A DNA stretch of 64,000 nucleotides from Vreelandella nigrificans (GTDB lineage Bacteria; Pseudomonadota; Gammaproteobacteria; Pseudomonadales; Halomonadaceae). Positions 54,373 through 62,562 of the stretch are shown here, one piece after another. The DNA lies in assembly GCF_002374315.1 (NCBI RefSeq), contig NZ_NWUX01000007.1, positions 62,001 to 126,000 of the forward strand, in the 5' to 3' direction. Below the pieces are notes generated by a model. The model had not been told where the DNA came from. It saw only the letters and a program-made list of their open reading frames with translations, and made no database searches. Every line of letters begins with the position of its first letter. Position 1 is the stretch's first letter. The translations under genes and the position numbers were made by a program.

Positions 54373-54738
54373 ATGATTGCCGTAATTTTTGAGGTTCTCC
54401 CACATGCTGAGCGGAAACAAGACTACCTGGATACTGCTAGCGCATTGCACCGCCATTTGGAAGGCATCGACGGCTTTATATCTATAGAGCGCTTCGAAAG
54501 TCTCACGCATCCTGGAAAAATTCTCTCGCTATCCTTCTGGCAGGATGAAGAAGCTGTGAGACAGTGGAGAACGTTAAGACCTCACCGGTCTGCCCAGAAA
54601 GATGGTCGGCAGGGTATTTTTGCTGACTACCGACTCCGCGTTGCCGCCGTCATCCGAGACTACGGGCTAAATGATCGGCGCGAGGCACCAGAGGATTCAC
54701 GTCAAGTACATCAGCCCAATAGAAAACTTGGGATCTAA
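54373..54738 (+). CDS. Antibiotic biosynthesis monooxygenase (ABM)-like protein
   Basis: This is a 121-residue ferredoxin-like-fold protein. MIAVIFEVLPHAERKQDYLD and GIDGFISIERFESLTHPGKI are typical of the ABM family, and LSFWQDEEAVRQWR is the conserved helix region. Members can be heme-degrading or quinone-forming monooxygenases, but many are uncharacterised. It follows the NIPSNAP gene; the region between repeats 'aacctatcaatacaa' twice (54313 and 54348), a small duplication carrying the gene spacing. Confidence 0.85.
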   Translation: MIAVIFEVLPHAERKQDYLDTASALHRHLEGIDGFISIERFESLTHPGKILSLSFWQDEEAVRQWRTLRPHRSAQKDGRQGIFADYRLRVAAVIRDYGLNDRREAPEDSRQVHQPNRKLGI

Positions 54739-54777
54739 CACAAGCCCCAACTTTTGACTTATGGAGTGGGTCAGGAC

Positions 54778-55344
54778 TTAAACTTGTGGTGAAAAATCAA
54801 TCAAAGACAACGCATCGCAGGTTGTGAGGATAGTGGCGTACTCCCCTGCTAAATTCGCTAGCGACATAGCGTGTACCTCATCTGCGGTGCGGTAAGTACC
54901 AGCGTAATCGTGTTTGGCAAAGGTAAAGGTGGCATCGCTTATTACTTGGGTAGCAAACCCTAAGTTGCCTGCCATACGTGCGCTAGCTTCAACAGAGTTG
55001 CTGGTGCTTACGCCCACGATGACTAATTGCTGGATACCGCGCACCTGTAGCCAGCGCTCTAAGCCAGAGTGAACAAACGCATCTGGTACATTTTTCTCTA
55101 CCACATGCTCTGAAGGTAACGGCGCCAGCGCGGGTTGGAACTCAGAACCGCTCTGCCCTGGCCAAAAAGGTGAGCCGGGCGTGCGAGAAATATGCCGTAC
55201 ATGCACTACCGGCCAGCGCACTTTACGCCATACGGTTAGTAGACGATAAATATTACCTTCGGCATCAGGGTTGTTGCGCTCACCCACAGAAGTTTCACTC
55301 ATGCCACGCTGCATATCGATAATAATTAGTGCTGAGCAACTCAC
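54778..55344 (-). CDS. Isochorismatase-like hydrolase with Ser at the usual Cys position
   Basis: This is a 188-residue cysteine-hydrolase-superfamily protein. D10 (IIIDMQRG) and K84 (VVEKNVPDAF) of the catalytic triad are present. At the nucleophile position the motif reads GVSTSNSVEAS, with S117 where isochorismatases and nicotinamidases have cysteine. A recognisable subfamily shares this NSVEA sequence, so it may be a natural variant rather than damage. The substrate is unknown. It is on the minus strand, 28 bp downstream of the SDR gene. Confidence 0.85.
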   Translation of the reverse strand: MSCSALIIIDMQRGMSETSVGERNNPDAEGNIYRLLTVWRKVRWPVVHVRHISRTPGSPFWPGQSGSEFQPALAPLPSEHVVEKNVPDAFVHSGLERWLQVRGIQQLVIVGVSTSNSVEASARMAGNLGFATQVISDATFTFAKHDYAGTYRTADEVHAMSLANLAGEYATILTTCDALSLIDFSPQV

Positions 55345-55372
55345 GCGATTGTATTCCTTTTAGCTAACAGTA

Positions 55373-56104
55373 TTACCGCCCCCCTGCTACATCAATAAAT
55401 GACCCCGTGACGTATGAAGCTTCATCCGAAAGCAACCAAACGATGGTATTGGCCACTTCCTCAACGGAACCACCACGCTGCATAGGAATTTGCGGTGCTA
55501 AACGATCCACCCGCTTCGGCTCACCACCATCGGCATGCATATCAGTGTAGATAAAGCCGGGACGAACGGCATTAACACGAATCCCCGAGGCGGCAACTTC
55601 GCGAGATAGCCCCTTGGTCAGGGTATCCATGGCACCTTTCGATGCAGCGTAATCAACATACTCAAATGGCGAACCTGTTTGAGAGGCAAGCGAGGAGACG
55701 TTAACAATGGCACCACCTGATTTAAAGCGCCTGACGGCTTCTCTTGAACATAGAAAACAGCTCACCACATTGCTCTTCAGTACTTGATTAAAGCGCTCAA
55801 GGTCGATATCAACCAGTTTAGATTGAGTGAACAGAATGCCTGCATTATTAACCAAATGCGTCACACTGCCAAAGCGCTCCTCTGTTGAATCAAACAGGCG
55901 GATCGCATCAGCTTCACTACTAACATCCGCTTGGTGGGCAAACGCTCGACCACCATCACGGATAATGCACTCAACCACCTCATCCGCCCGTTCTCTATTG
56001 GCAAGATAGTTAACACACACGGCATAGCCTTTAGCGCCCAGTAATTTTGCCGTTGCTGCTCCGATACCTCTACCTCCCCCTGTCACAATAACCACTTTCG
56101 ACAT
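55373..56104 (-). CDS. SDR-family oxidoreductase
   Basis: This is a 243-residue classical short-chain dehydrogenase. Nucleotide motif TGGGRGIG is at residues 8-15, NNAG near 87-90, catalytic serine in NVSS, and YAASK is the catalytic Tyr/Lys pair near 152-156. The C-terminal GSFIDVAGGR is the usual end. A basic/neutral residue at the end of strand 2 (NYLANRERAD) suggests NADP preference, unverified. The substrate cannot be assigned. Confidence 0.92.
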   Translation of the reverse strand: MSKVVIVTGGGRGIGAATAKLLGAKGYAVCVNYLANRERADEVVECIIRDGGRAFAHQADVSSEADAIRLFDSTEERFGSVTHLVNNAGILFTQSKLVDIDLERFNQVLKSNVVSCFLCSREAVRRFKSGGAIVNVSSLASQTGSPFEYVDYAASKGAMDTLTKGLSREVAASGIRVNAVRPGFIYTDMHADGGEPKRVDRLAPQIPMQRGGSVEEVANTIVWLLSDEASYVTGSFIDVAGGR

Positions 56105-56275
56105 AACCCCTCCTCGCTAGCGCTTTGGTCACAACCCCACTGAGCAGATTAAACCCGAGGCAGTTACTTGGGTAGCTTCCTTTTAACCACCAGTCAGGCT
56201 CAGTCATTTACCTACAGTTGATTTCTTTTAGCTTTGCAACTACTGTATATAAAATCATATAAAAGAGGTGGTTTC

Positions 56276-57358
56276 ATGGCATCTCTTGGCCAGCCGGATC
56301 AAACAACGTTTTACAAAGGGCGCGGAGCGACCTACAACCCGCACAACCGCTTTTCGCCTAACCGTAGCGTGGCGGGAGACGACGGTTGGTGGCGAGAAGA
56401 AGTATCCACCACTATCGCCACAGAGGTGCGTGAGGAAGTGAGCAAAAGCGCGTTGTCGTGGAATCGCTCACCGGATTTACCTTTTGATCGCTCACTGAAC
56501 CCATATCGTGGCTGTGAGCACGGTTGTGTTTACTGCTATGCGCGCCCTTCTCACGCCTACTGGGATTTGTCACCTGGGCTAGATTTTGAAACCAAGCTAA
56601 TCGCCCGCAGTGGTTTGGTGGAGCGTTTAACGGAGGAGCTTTGCCACCCAAGCTACGTGTGTCGCCCCCTCAACCTATCCGGCAACACTGACTGCTACCA
56701 GCCATTAGAGGCAACTTATCAAACCACACGGCGCTTGCTGGAACTGCTATTAGAATGCCGCCACCCAGTCACGCTAGTGACGAAAAGCACCTTAGTGCTA
56801 CGTGATTTAGAGCTTCTCGCGGAAATGGCAGAGTACCGCCTAGTAAGGGTGTTTGTCAGCCTGACGAGCCTGGATACCAAGCTAAAACGTACTTTAGAAC
56901 CACGGGCTGCATCACCTCAGGCTCGCTTACGGACAATTCGCGAGCTGAATACCGCTGGTATTCCAGTAGGCACACTAATTTCGCCGGTTATACCGGGCCT
57001 AACCGATCATGAAATTGAAAGGCTGCTGGAAGCTGCTAGCCGTGCAGGTGCCCGCACGGCAACGTGGATGCTACTGCGCTTGCCCCATGAAGTTGCCCCA
57101 CTGTTTGAAGCATGGCTGGAAGCTCATTACCCAGAGCGTGCAGCGAAAGTAATGAGCCTAATGCGTCAGTGCCGTGGCGGCCAAACCTACGATGCACAGT
57201 TTGGCAAACGCTTTCGCGGTGAAGGGGTGTTTGCCGATTTGATAGCGCAGCGATTTAATCGTGCCAGCCGCCAGTGGAAGTTACAGCCTCGCACCGAACA
57301 AGGCCTAAACACCCGCGATTTTCGGCCACCGCAGGCACAAGGAGACTTGTTTTATTGA
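56276..57358 (+). CDS. PA0069-family radical SAM protein
   Basis: This is a 360-residue radical SAM protein. The [4Fe-4S] cluster motif is CEHGCVYC with C80, C84 and C87. The preceding SWNRSPDLPFDRSLNPYRG and following YARPSHAYW are typical of the PA0069/SplB-like family of unknown reaction. The ATG at 56276 has AAGAGGTGG upstream; the longer frame from 56234 crosses the -10-like TATATAAAAT. It is convergent with tyrS. Confidence 0.92.
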   Translation: MASLGQPDQTTFYKGRGATYNPHNRFSPNRSVAGDDGWWREEVSTTIATEVREEVSKSALSWNRSPDLPFDRSLNPYRGCEHGCVYCYARPSHAYWDLSPGLDFETKLIARSGLVERLTEELCHPSYVCRPLNLSGNTDCYQPLEATYQTTRRLLELLLECRHPVTLVTKSTLVLRDLELLAEMAEYRLVRVFVSLTSLDTKLKRTLEPRAASPQARLRTIRELNTAGIPVGTLISPVIPGLTDHEIERLLEAASRAGARTATWMLLRLPHEVAPLFEAWLEAHYPERAAKVMSLMRQCRGGQTYDAQFGKRFRGEGVFADLIAQRFNRASRQWKLQPRTEQGLNTRDFRPPQAQGDLFY

Positions 57359-57369
57359 GGAGACTTGTT

Positions 57370-58638
57370 TTACTGAATAGCACGGGTCAATAAACAGAAA
57401 TGCTTTTTACCTTTTTGTACCACCCAATAGGTATCAAACAGTGCGAAATTCTCGCCCAGGCAAGCTTTGCCAGCACGCTCTCCGTTTATGCGCACGGCAC
57501 CTTGTTCAATTAGCTCTCTAGCCTGACGTTTAGAGCTTGCTAGGCCACCTTTTACCAATGCGCTCTCTAGTGGCTCTTCCGGTGATACTTGAAAACAAGG
57601 CAAGCCATCCAGTGCTAACTGCTCAAGCTCATGTAACGCCAGCGTTGCAACGTCACCGCTAAATAGTGCCAGGGAAATACGCCGAGCAGTCTCAAGCCCT
57701 TCCTCACCATGCACAAAGCGGGTCACTGTTTCAGCCAGGATTCGCTGTGCTTGGGGCTTTCCTGCCGCTAGTCGATCATTGGCCTCAATTTCATCAATCG
57801 CATCACAGCTTAAAAAGGTGTAGTAACGTAAGAAGCGGTACACGTCGCGGTCGTCGGTGCCTAACCAAAACTGGTAGAAGTGGTAAGGAGATGTTTGCTT
57901 AGGGTCGAGCCAAACCGTACCTGATTCCGTTTTGCCAAACTTGGTACCATCGGCTTTGGTGATGAGTGGTAGCGTCATCCCCATTACCTGCTCACTGTTC
58001 AAGCGCCGGGTTAAATCAACACCACTAACAATATTCCCCCACTGGTCGTTACCACCTATCTGCAAACGGCAACCTAGTGTGCGATTTAAATGGGCAAAAT
58101 CGTAGGATTGCAACAATGCGTAGCTAAATTCAGTAAAAGACATCCCTTGATCTGGCCGCTCAAGGCGCTGTCTGACAGACTCTCGATTGATCATGGCATT
58201 CATCGAAAAGTGTTTGCCCACATCACGAAAGAAATCAATCACGTTGATCTCGCCAATCCACTCGGCGTTATCTACCACCTTAAACGGTGCTTCCAGATGG
58301 GGTGCCATCAGCCAGTAAATCTGCTCATTTAGCGCCTTTACCCACCCCTTCACCGTTTCAGGGGAATTAAGTGAGCGCTCGGTAGCCTTAAAACTGGGAT
58401 CACCAATCATGCCTGTGGCACCGCCTACCAGCGCTACACCATGATGACCAGCATCCTGAAACCGCTTTAGCATTAATAGCGGCACCAGATGACCAATGTG
58501 CAAACTGCCCGCAGTGGGGTCAAAACCGCAGTAAACCGTTTGCGGCGAACTCAGTAGTTCGCTTAGCGCTTGCTCATGGGTTGCTTGAGCAATTAAACCA
58601 CGCCTATGTAAATCGCTTAGTAGTAATGAGGTGCCCAC
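57370..58638 (-). CDS. tyrS: Tyrosyl-tRNA synthetase
   Basis: This is a class I aminoacyl-tRNA synthetase charging tRNA-Tyr, 422 aa, as in E. coli TyrS. The HIGH motif is in [11 protein letters not shown] (about residues 44-54), the tyrosine-binding GFDPTAGS precedes it, the GGNDQWGNI block is intact and the KMSKS equivalent is [10 protein letters not shown]-terminal S4 RNA-binding domain (about 355-415) is present. It starts with GTG preceded by AGGG. Confidence 0.96.
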   Translation of the reverse strand: MGTSLLLSDLHRRGLIAQATHEQALSELLSSPQTVYCGFDPTAGSLHIGHLVPLLMLKRFQDAGHHGVALVGGATGMIGDPSFKATERSLNSPETVKGWVKALNEQIYWLMAPHLEAPFKVVDNAEWIGEINVIDFFRDVGKHFSMNAMINRESVRQRLERPDQGMSFTEFSYALLQSYDFAHLNRTLGCRLQIGGNDQWGNIVSGVDLTRRLNSEQVMGMTLPLITKADGTKFGKTESGTVWLDPKQTSPYHFYQFWLGTDDRDVYRFLRYYTFLSCDAIDEIEANDRLAAGKPQAQRILAETVTRFVHGEEGLETARRISLALFSGDVATLALHELEQLALDGLPCFQVSPEEPLESALVKGGLASSKRQARELIEQGAVRINGERAGKACLGENFALFDTYWVVQKGKKHFCLLTRAIQ

Positions 58639-58728
58639 GTTGTCGCCCTTTAGGTTGTTTCATCCGTACACTAAGGCTAAGAGACATTTTGAATTAGCAC
58701 GATATCCCTAAAGGGATAAAGGCATCGA

Positions 58729-59574
58729 TTAGCGTGGCGGTGTTGACGCTGCAACGGTATGGTTAAGAAACAGACCAAATAGCTCACTCAGAGACGTAAT
58801 ACCTAATTGCGCATAAATACGCTTGCGATGGTTTTTCACTGTGCCGTGGCCTATTGCTAAATGCTCGGCTATTTCATGGCTATCCATACCCTGCACTAAA
58901 AGTGCGGCAACCTGCTGCTCCCTTGGAGTTAATAGTGCTTTCCCAAAGCTTTCGGCGGATTGGCGCAGCGTTGCCGCTATGTCACTATTTACTGTCGTGC
59001 TAGCAAGATGAAACGGTACTTGCCAATGCTGCTTGCAAAGTGCGGAGAGTACACCCAGGTAACCGGTTAGCCGATCACGATCGGCACATGTAAAACCTGC
59101 GTGCTGAGTTTCCGGACCACTTAATTTCCCCAGGTATATCACCAACCAATCCTCACCACCCAGTTGCAAGATAATGCATACCTCATCCTGCCAGCCCGTT
59201 TGCTGATTAAAACCCTGCTGATAAGTATCGCTAACGCGCTTAAATGGAGAGGTGTCTTCGATGCTAAAAACGCCTTGCTCTTGTTGCTGGGCAAGCAGTA
59301 GCAAAAATGGGTCTTCCTGATAAGCATCCATCAAATAACGCTGGAACAGTAGTTCGCGCTGCTCCTGTAGGGAGTCGAACAGATAAATAGGGTGTTTAGC
59401 GGGCCGGTAGCCCACTATAACAGTACAGTCGAAGGTAACTAATGTACGCAGAAGCTTGGTAAAATGTGAGGTAAAGTGGATAGTGCGCAACGTACTGATG
59501 GCACCTGCGAGCGCTTGGTTAAGTTCGTTCGAAAACGTTATTTCCTGACTACGCACCGAGCTATCATTTGCCAT
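58729..59574 (-). CDS. LuxR-type transcriptional regulator
   Basis: This is a 281-residue regulator. A GAF-like or unidentified sensor region fills residues 1-200. The C-terminal LuxR HTH begins LTPREQQVAALLVQGMDSHE and ends in HGTVKNHRKRIYAQLG. No AHL-binding signature (W, Y, D set of LuxR) was recognised, so it is probably not a quorum-sensing receptor. The ATG at 59574 is preceded by GGAG at proper spacing; the frame extends four codons up to 59586. It is divergent from a small winged-helix gene. Confidence 0.87.
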   Translation of the reverse strand: MANDSSVRSQEITFSNELNQALAGAISTLRTIHFTSHFTKLLRTLVTFDCTVIVGYRPAKHPIYLFDSLQEQRELLFQRYLMDAYQEDPFLLLLAQQQEQGVFSIEDTSPFKRVSDTYQQGFNQQTGWQDEVCIILQLGGEDWLVIYLGKLSGPETQHAGFTCADRDRLTGYLGVLSALCKQHWQVPFHLASTTVNSDIAATLRQSAESFGKALLTPREQQVAALLVQGMDSHEIAEHLAIGHGTVKNHRKRIYAQLGITSLSELFGLFLNHTVAASTPPR

Positions 59575-59645
59575 TACCATCTCCACCCCGCCGCTATGCT
59601 GGCTTCATCGTTTTACCGCTATTTTGCGCTTCAACAGGAGATTGC

Positions 59646-59948
59646 ATGACCACCGCTTTAAGCAAAACCAAGTCGAGTTTTTACCGCCGTCTATATATAG
59701 CGTACTTAATTGAGCAAGGTATCGCGAACGTGCCCGCATTAATTGAAGCCACCGGCATGCCTCGCCGTACAGCGCAAGACACTATCTCCTCGCTTGCGGA
59801 GCTGGATATCGAGTGCGTTTTCGAGAAAGACGAAGGCGAACGCCATAATATTGGTCACTACCAGATACGTGACTGGGGTGCGATAGATCCTCGCTGGGTC
59901 GCTACAAATGCTGAACGACTTAAACAAACGCTTGGCTATTCGCCTTAA
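59646..59948 (+). CDS. Small winged-helix DNA-binding protein
   Basis: This is a 100-residue protein with an HTH core: FYRRLYIAYLIEQGIANVPA followed by LIEATGMPRRTAQDTISSLAEL (about residues 12-53). The C-terminal part (GHYQIRDWGAIDPRWV) is conserved in a family of small hypothetical regulators. The ATG at 59646 follows CAGGAG with 5 bp spacing. Its stop overlaps the convergent P-type ATPase 3' end by 4 bp. The target genes are unknown. Confidence 0.82.
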   Translation: MTTALSKTKSSFYRRLYIAYLIEQGIANVPALIEATGMPRRTAQDTISSLAELDIECVFEKDEGERHNIGHYQIRDWGAIDPRWVATNAERLKQTLGYSP

Positions 59949-62185
59949 TTCAACTTATCTGAACCATTGCCTTCCGGCTCAGACCATGCCAATCGCGCAG
60001 CGTTAAGCGTTACGCTTAATGAGCTTGCCGCCATGGCCAGCACAGCCACCAGCGGTGGTATCGCCATCACCACCACCAACCCCAGGGCCAGGGTGTTATA
60101 AAGTGCTGAGAAAATAAGATTTTGCACCATCACTCGGCGCGTGCGTTTAGCAATTCCAAGCAGCCGCACCACGCCACTGACCCCAGGGGTTAGCAGCTGA
60201 GCTGCTGCGCCCTCCCTAGCGGCTTCGCTTGCCTGCATAGGAACAACGCCAACCCCTGCTGCGGCTAAGCTGAGTGTATCGTTGACACCATCCCCAACAT
60301 AAAGCGTGGGAGATGGTAGCGCGGCTAGCAGTTTTGCCTTGGCTTCTGGCGAGCGCTGTGAGTAGCACGCTTCTTTCGGCAAGCCCACCTGCTGGCTCAC
60401 CCAGTTCACTGGCCCTTGACGGTCCCCGCTAATCATCGCCAGCCCATAGCCCGACATTTGCAGCTGCCGTATTGTTACTTGGGCATCGGTTACCGGCTGA
60501 TCGGCCAGATAGAGAGTGGCTAACCACCCCTGACCATCGGCCACCACTACTTGAGAAGCAAAACCGTAAGCTGGATCCTGGGCGTTTATAGGCAATACTT
60601 GACCCTGTTGTTGCAGCTGGTGCTCAACCCAAACGGCACTGCCTAGCCACCACTGCTCACCGTTGCTGAAGGTAATACGCTGGCCTTCTCCCGGGATCTC
60701 TACTATCTCGGCAGGGTCAGGTTGCCCCCCATGCTCCCCTGATGGTTTTGCCCAGTGCAGTAGTCCATACGCTAGCGGATGCTCGCTATGTCCCACAGCG
60801 CTATATAGCATTTGCCGAAAAACGGCCTTGTCTTTGGAATTGCGCAGGGCGACATGCAGCATGCGGTGCTGCCCACGAGTTAATGTGCCGGTTTTATCGA
60901 ATACGATCACATGCACTTTGGCGAGGGTTTCCAGTGCTGCGGGGTCACGTAGGGCAATCCCTTGTTGCATAGCTTGGCCGCTGCCTGCCAGACTGGCCAA
61001 GGGTACCGCAAGCCCCACCGCACAGGGGCAAGCCACTACTAACACCGACAGTGCGCGCACTATGGCATCTTCCCAACCTACGCCGAACAATATCGCAACA
61101 GGCAGCGTTAATCCCCCCAGCACAAGCGCAGCGGGGCTTAACCACGCAGCGAACCGCTCAGCCATGGTTTGCAATTCGCCCTTTTGTGCCTGAAAGCGGC
61201 GCATTTGCTCACACAGCTTATCGAGTCGCCGCTGCCCAGCGGGTGCAGTGACCCGAAGCATAAGGGGAGTTTCCACACCTAAATAGCGGCAGCCTGCATA
61301 TACTTTCTGCCCACTAGCATAAAAGCGCGGCACACTTTCTCCGGATAGCATCGCACTATCTATCCATCCTGGTGTTTCCAGCGTGCCATCCAGCGGTATA
61401 GTTTCACCTGATGCCACTTCTATTTGTGCACCCAGGGGAATCTTTTCAACGGGCAAAGTTTCTCGCTGACTGTGTTGGCAAACAACCACATCGACGCTGG
61501 GTAGCGCCAGCGAATCAAAGGCTCTCAAGCCCCGCTGTCTGCACAGGGTTTCTACTAGACGGCCAACGAGTAGCAGCACAATCAGCATCACGGCAGTGTC
61601 GAAGTAGACCTCCGCCGAACCACGCCATAGCAGCCCAACAGAAACTACCACCGCACCAATAACGCCTAAACTTACGAGCACGTCCATACCTGGGCGCTTG
61701 GCGTGAAGCGTACGCCAACCCGCACGGTAAAACGGCAATCCTGAGTAAAGCACCACGGGTAATGAAAACGCCCCAGAGGCCCACGCCACTACACTTTCCA
61801 CCTGATGGCTAGGCAGCGCACCGGCATATATCAACAGCGATGCCAGCATGGTCCACATACCAAACACTGCTCCTACAACTAACCGGAGCGTAAGGTAGCG
61901 ACTCTCTTGCTCAAGGCGTGCATGGGCATCGCTAACGGCTTCAAGCTCGGTTAATTGGTAGCCGATACTAGCTACATGAGGGGCCAGCGCAACTAGCTGG
62001 ATGGCGTCAGGATCGCCTTTCACCCATACCGTGGCGGTTGGGTAGTGAACGCTAACCTCTATAACTCCTGAAAGACGTTTAAGCACTCCCTCCACAGCCA
62101 ACGCGCAGCTGGTACACCACATACCGTGGAGGGTATAGAGCGGTGCCTCACTCCCCCTTTCGTGCTCAGCGACTTCTTTATGCAT
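59945..62185 (-). CDS. Cu+-translocating P1B-type ATPase (CtpA/CcoI-like)
   Basis: This is a 746-residue heavy-metal P-type ATPase. An N-terminal HMA domain has MWCTSC (C24, C27) where GMTCxxC is usual. The metal site CPC is at 386-388 in transmembrane helix 6, the phosphorylation motif DKTGT has D430, SEHP and GDGVND follow, and the last helices carry SALYNT and MAASSLSV, which are Cu+ signatures. Its position next to cytochrome oxidase genes suggests export of Cu+ for oxidase assembly, as with CcoI/FixI/CtpA. Confidence 0.93.
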   Translation of the reverse strand: MHKEVAEHERGSEAPLYTLHGMWCTSCALAVEGVLKRLSGVIEVSVHYPTATVWVKGDPDAIQLVALAPHVASIGYQLTELEAVSDAHARLEQESRYLTLRLVVGAVFGMWTMLASLLIYAGALPSHQVESVVAWASGAFSLPVVLYSGLPFYRAGWRTLHAKRPGMDVLVSLGVIGAVVVSVGLLWRGSAEVYFDTAVMLIVLLLVGRLVETLCRQRGLRAFDSLALPSVDVVVCQHSQRETLPVEKIPLGAQIEVASGETIPLDGTLETPGWIDSAMLSGESVPRFYASGQKVYAGCRYLGVETPLMLRVTAPAGQRRLDKLCEQMRRFQAQKGELQTMAERFAAWLSPAALVLGGLTLPVAILFGVGWEDAIVRALSVLVVACPCAVGLAVPLASLAGSGQAMQQGIALRDPAALETLAKVHVIVFDKTGTLTRGQHRMLHVALRNSKDKAVFRQMLYSAVGHSEHPLAYGLLHWAKPSGEHGGQPDPAEIVEIPGEGQRITFSNGEQWWLGSAVWVEHQLQQQGQVLPINAQDPAYGFASQVVVADGQGWLATLYLADQPVTDAQVTIRQLQMSGYGLAMISGDRQGPVNWVSQQVGLPKEACYSQRSPEAKAKLLAALPSPTLYVGDGVNDTLSLAAAGVGVVPMQASEAAREGAAAQLLTPGVSGVVRLLGIAKRTRRVMVQNLIFSALYNTLALGLVVVMAIPPLVAVLAMAASSLSVTLNAARLAWSEPEGNGSDKLN

Positions 62186-62200
62186 GGTGCAACAATACCT

Positions 62201-62557
62201 TTACAGGCAAGGGGGCACTCCAATAATAGGCAGCGCGACGAACACAACGCCAAGTGCGGAAAATAGATATAACCCCGCTGAAATTGCCGCATTGAACCGC
62301 CGTCGTCCCTGGTGCTGTTTCGCTGCCTGACAACACCACAAGGCGAGTGCTGCCAGCAAGGCAATGGTCAAAACGCTAACCAGCAGCAATCCCCCACTCA
62401 GTAGGGTAAATACGCCCTGTTCAGACGCGGGCGCCGCAGCTTCACAGGCTACCGCATGCCCGCCATAAACCGCGACAAACCAGATACACCATAGTGTTAA
62501 ACCAATCACAAAGTGGAAGGGGTGAGTTAAACGCAAACGCTCCATCATTGATACCAT
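62201..62557 (-). CDS. Small membrane protein of the cytochrome oxidase operon
   Basis: This 118-residue protein has three hydrophobic stretches (about residues 15-37, 48-75, 87-112), with cysteines at 38 and 75-76. It is not recognised beyond being a membrane protein commonly placed after cytochrome oxidase subunits. It starts 5 bp after the oxidase stop codon and is followed by the Cu+ ATPase 15 bp later, so the three form an operon. Confidence 0.7.
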   Translation of the reverse strand: MVSMMERLRLTHPFHFVIGLTLWCIWFVAVYGGHAVACEAAAPASEQGVFTLLSGGLLLVSVLTIALLAALALWCCQAAKQHQGRRRFNAAISAGLYLFSALGVVFVALPIIGVPPCL

Positions 62558-62562
62558 AGTGT

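Noticed and set aside
56241-56260. LexA-box-like TACTGTATATAAAATCATAT before the radical SAM gene
   Set aside because: The left half is a perfect LexA half-site but the right half lacks ACAG; it more likely supplies a TATAAAAT -10 element.
58729-59574. LuxR-type gene as an AHL quorum-sensing receptor
   Set aside because: No AHL-binding domain signature and no luxI-like gene in the window.
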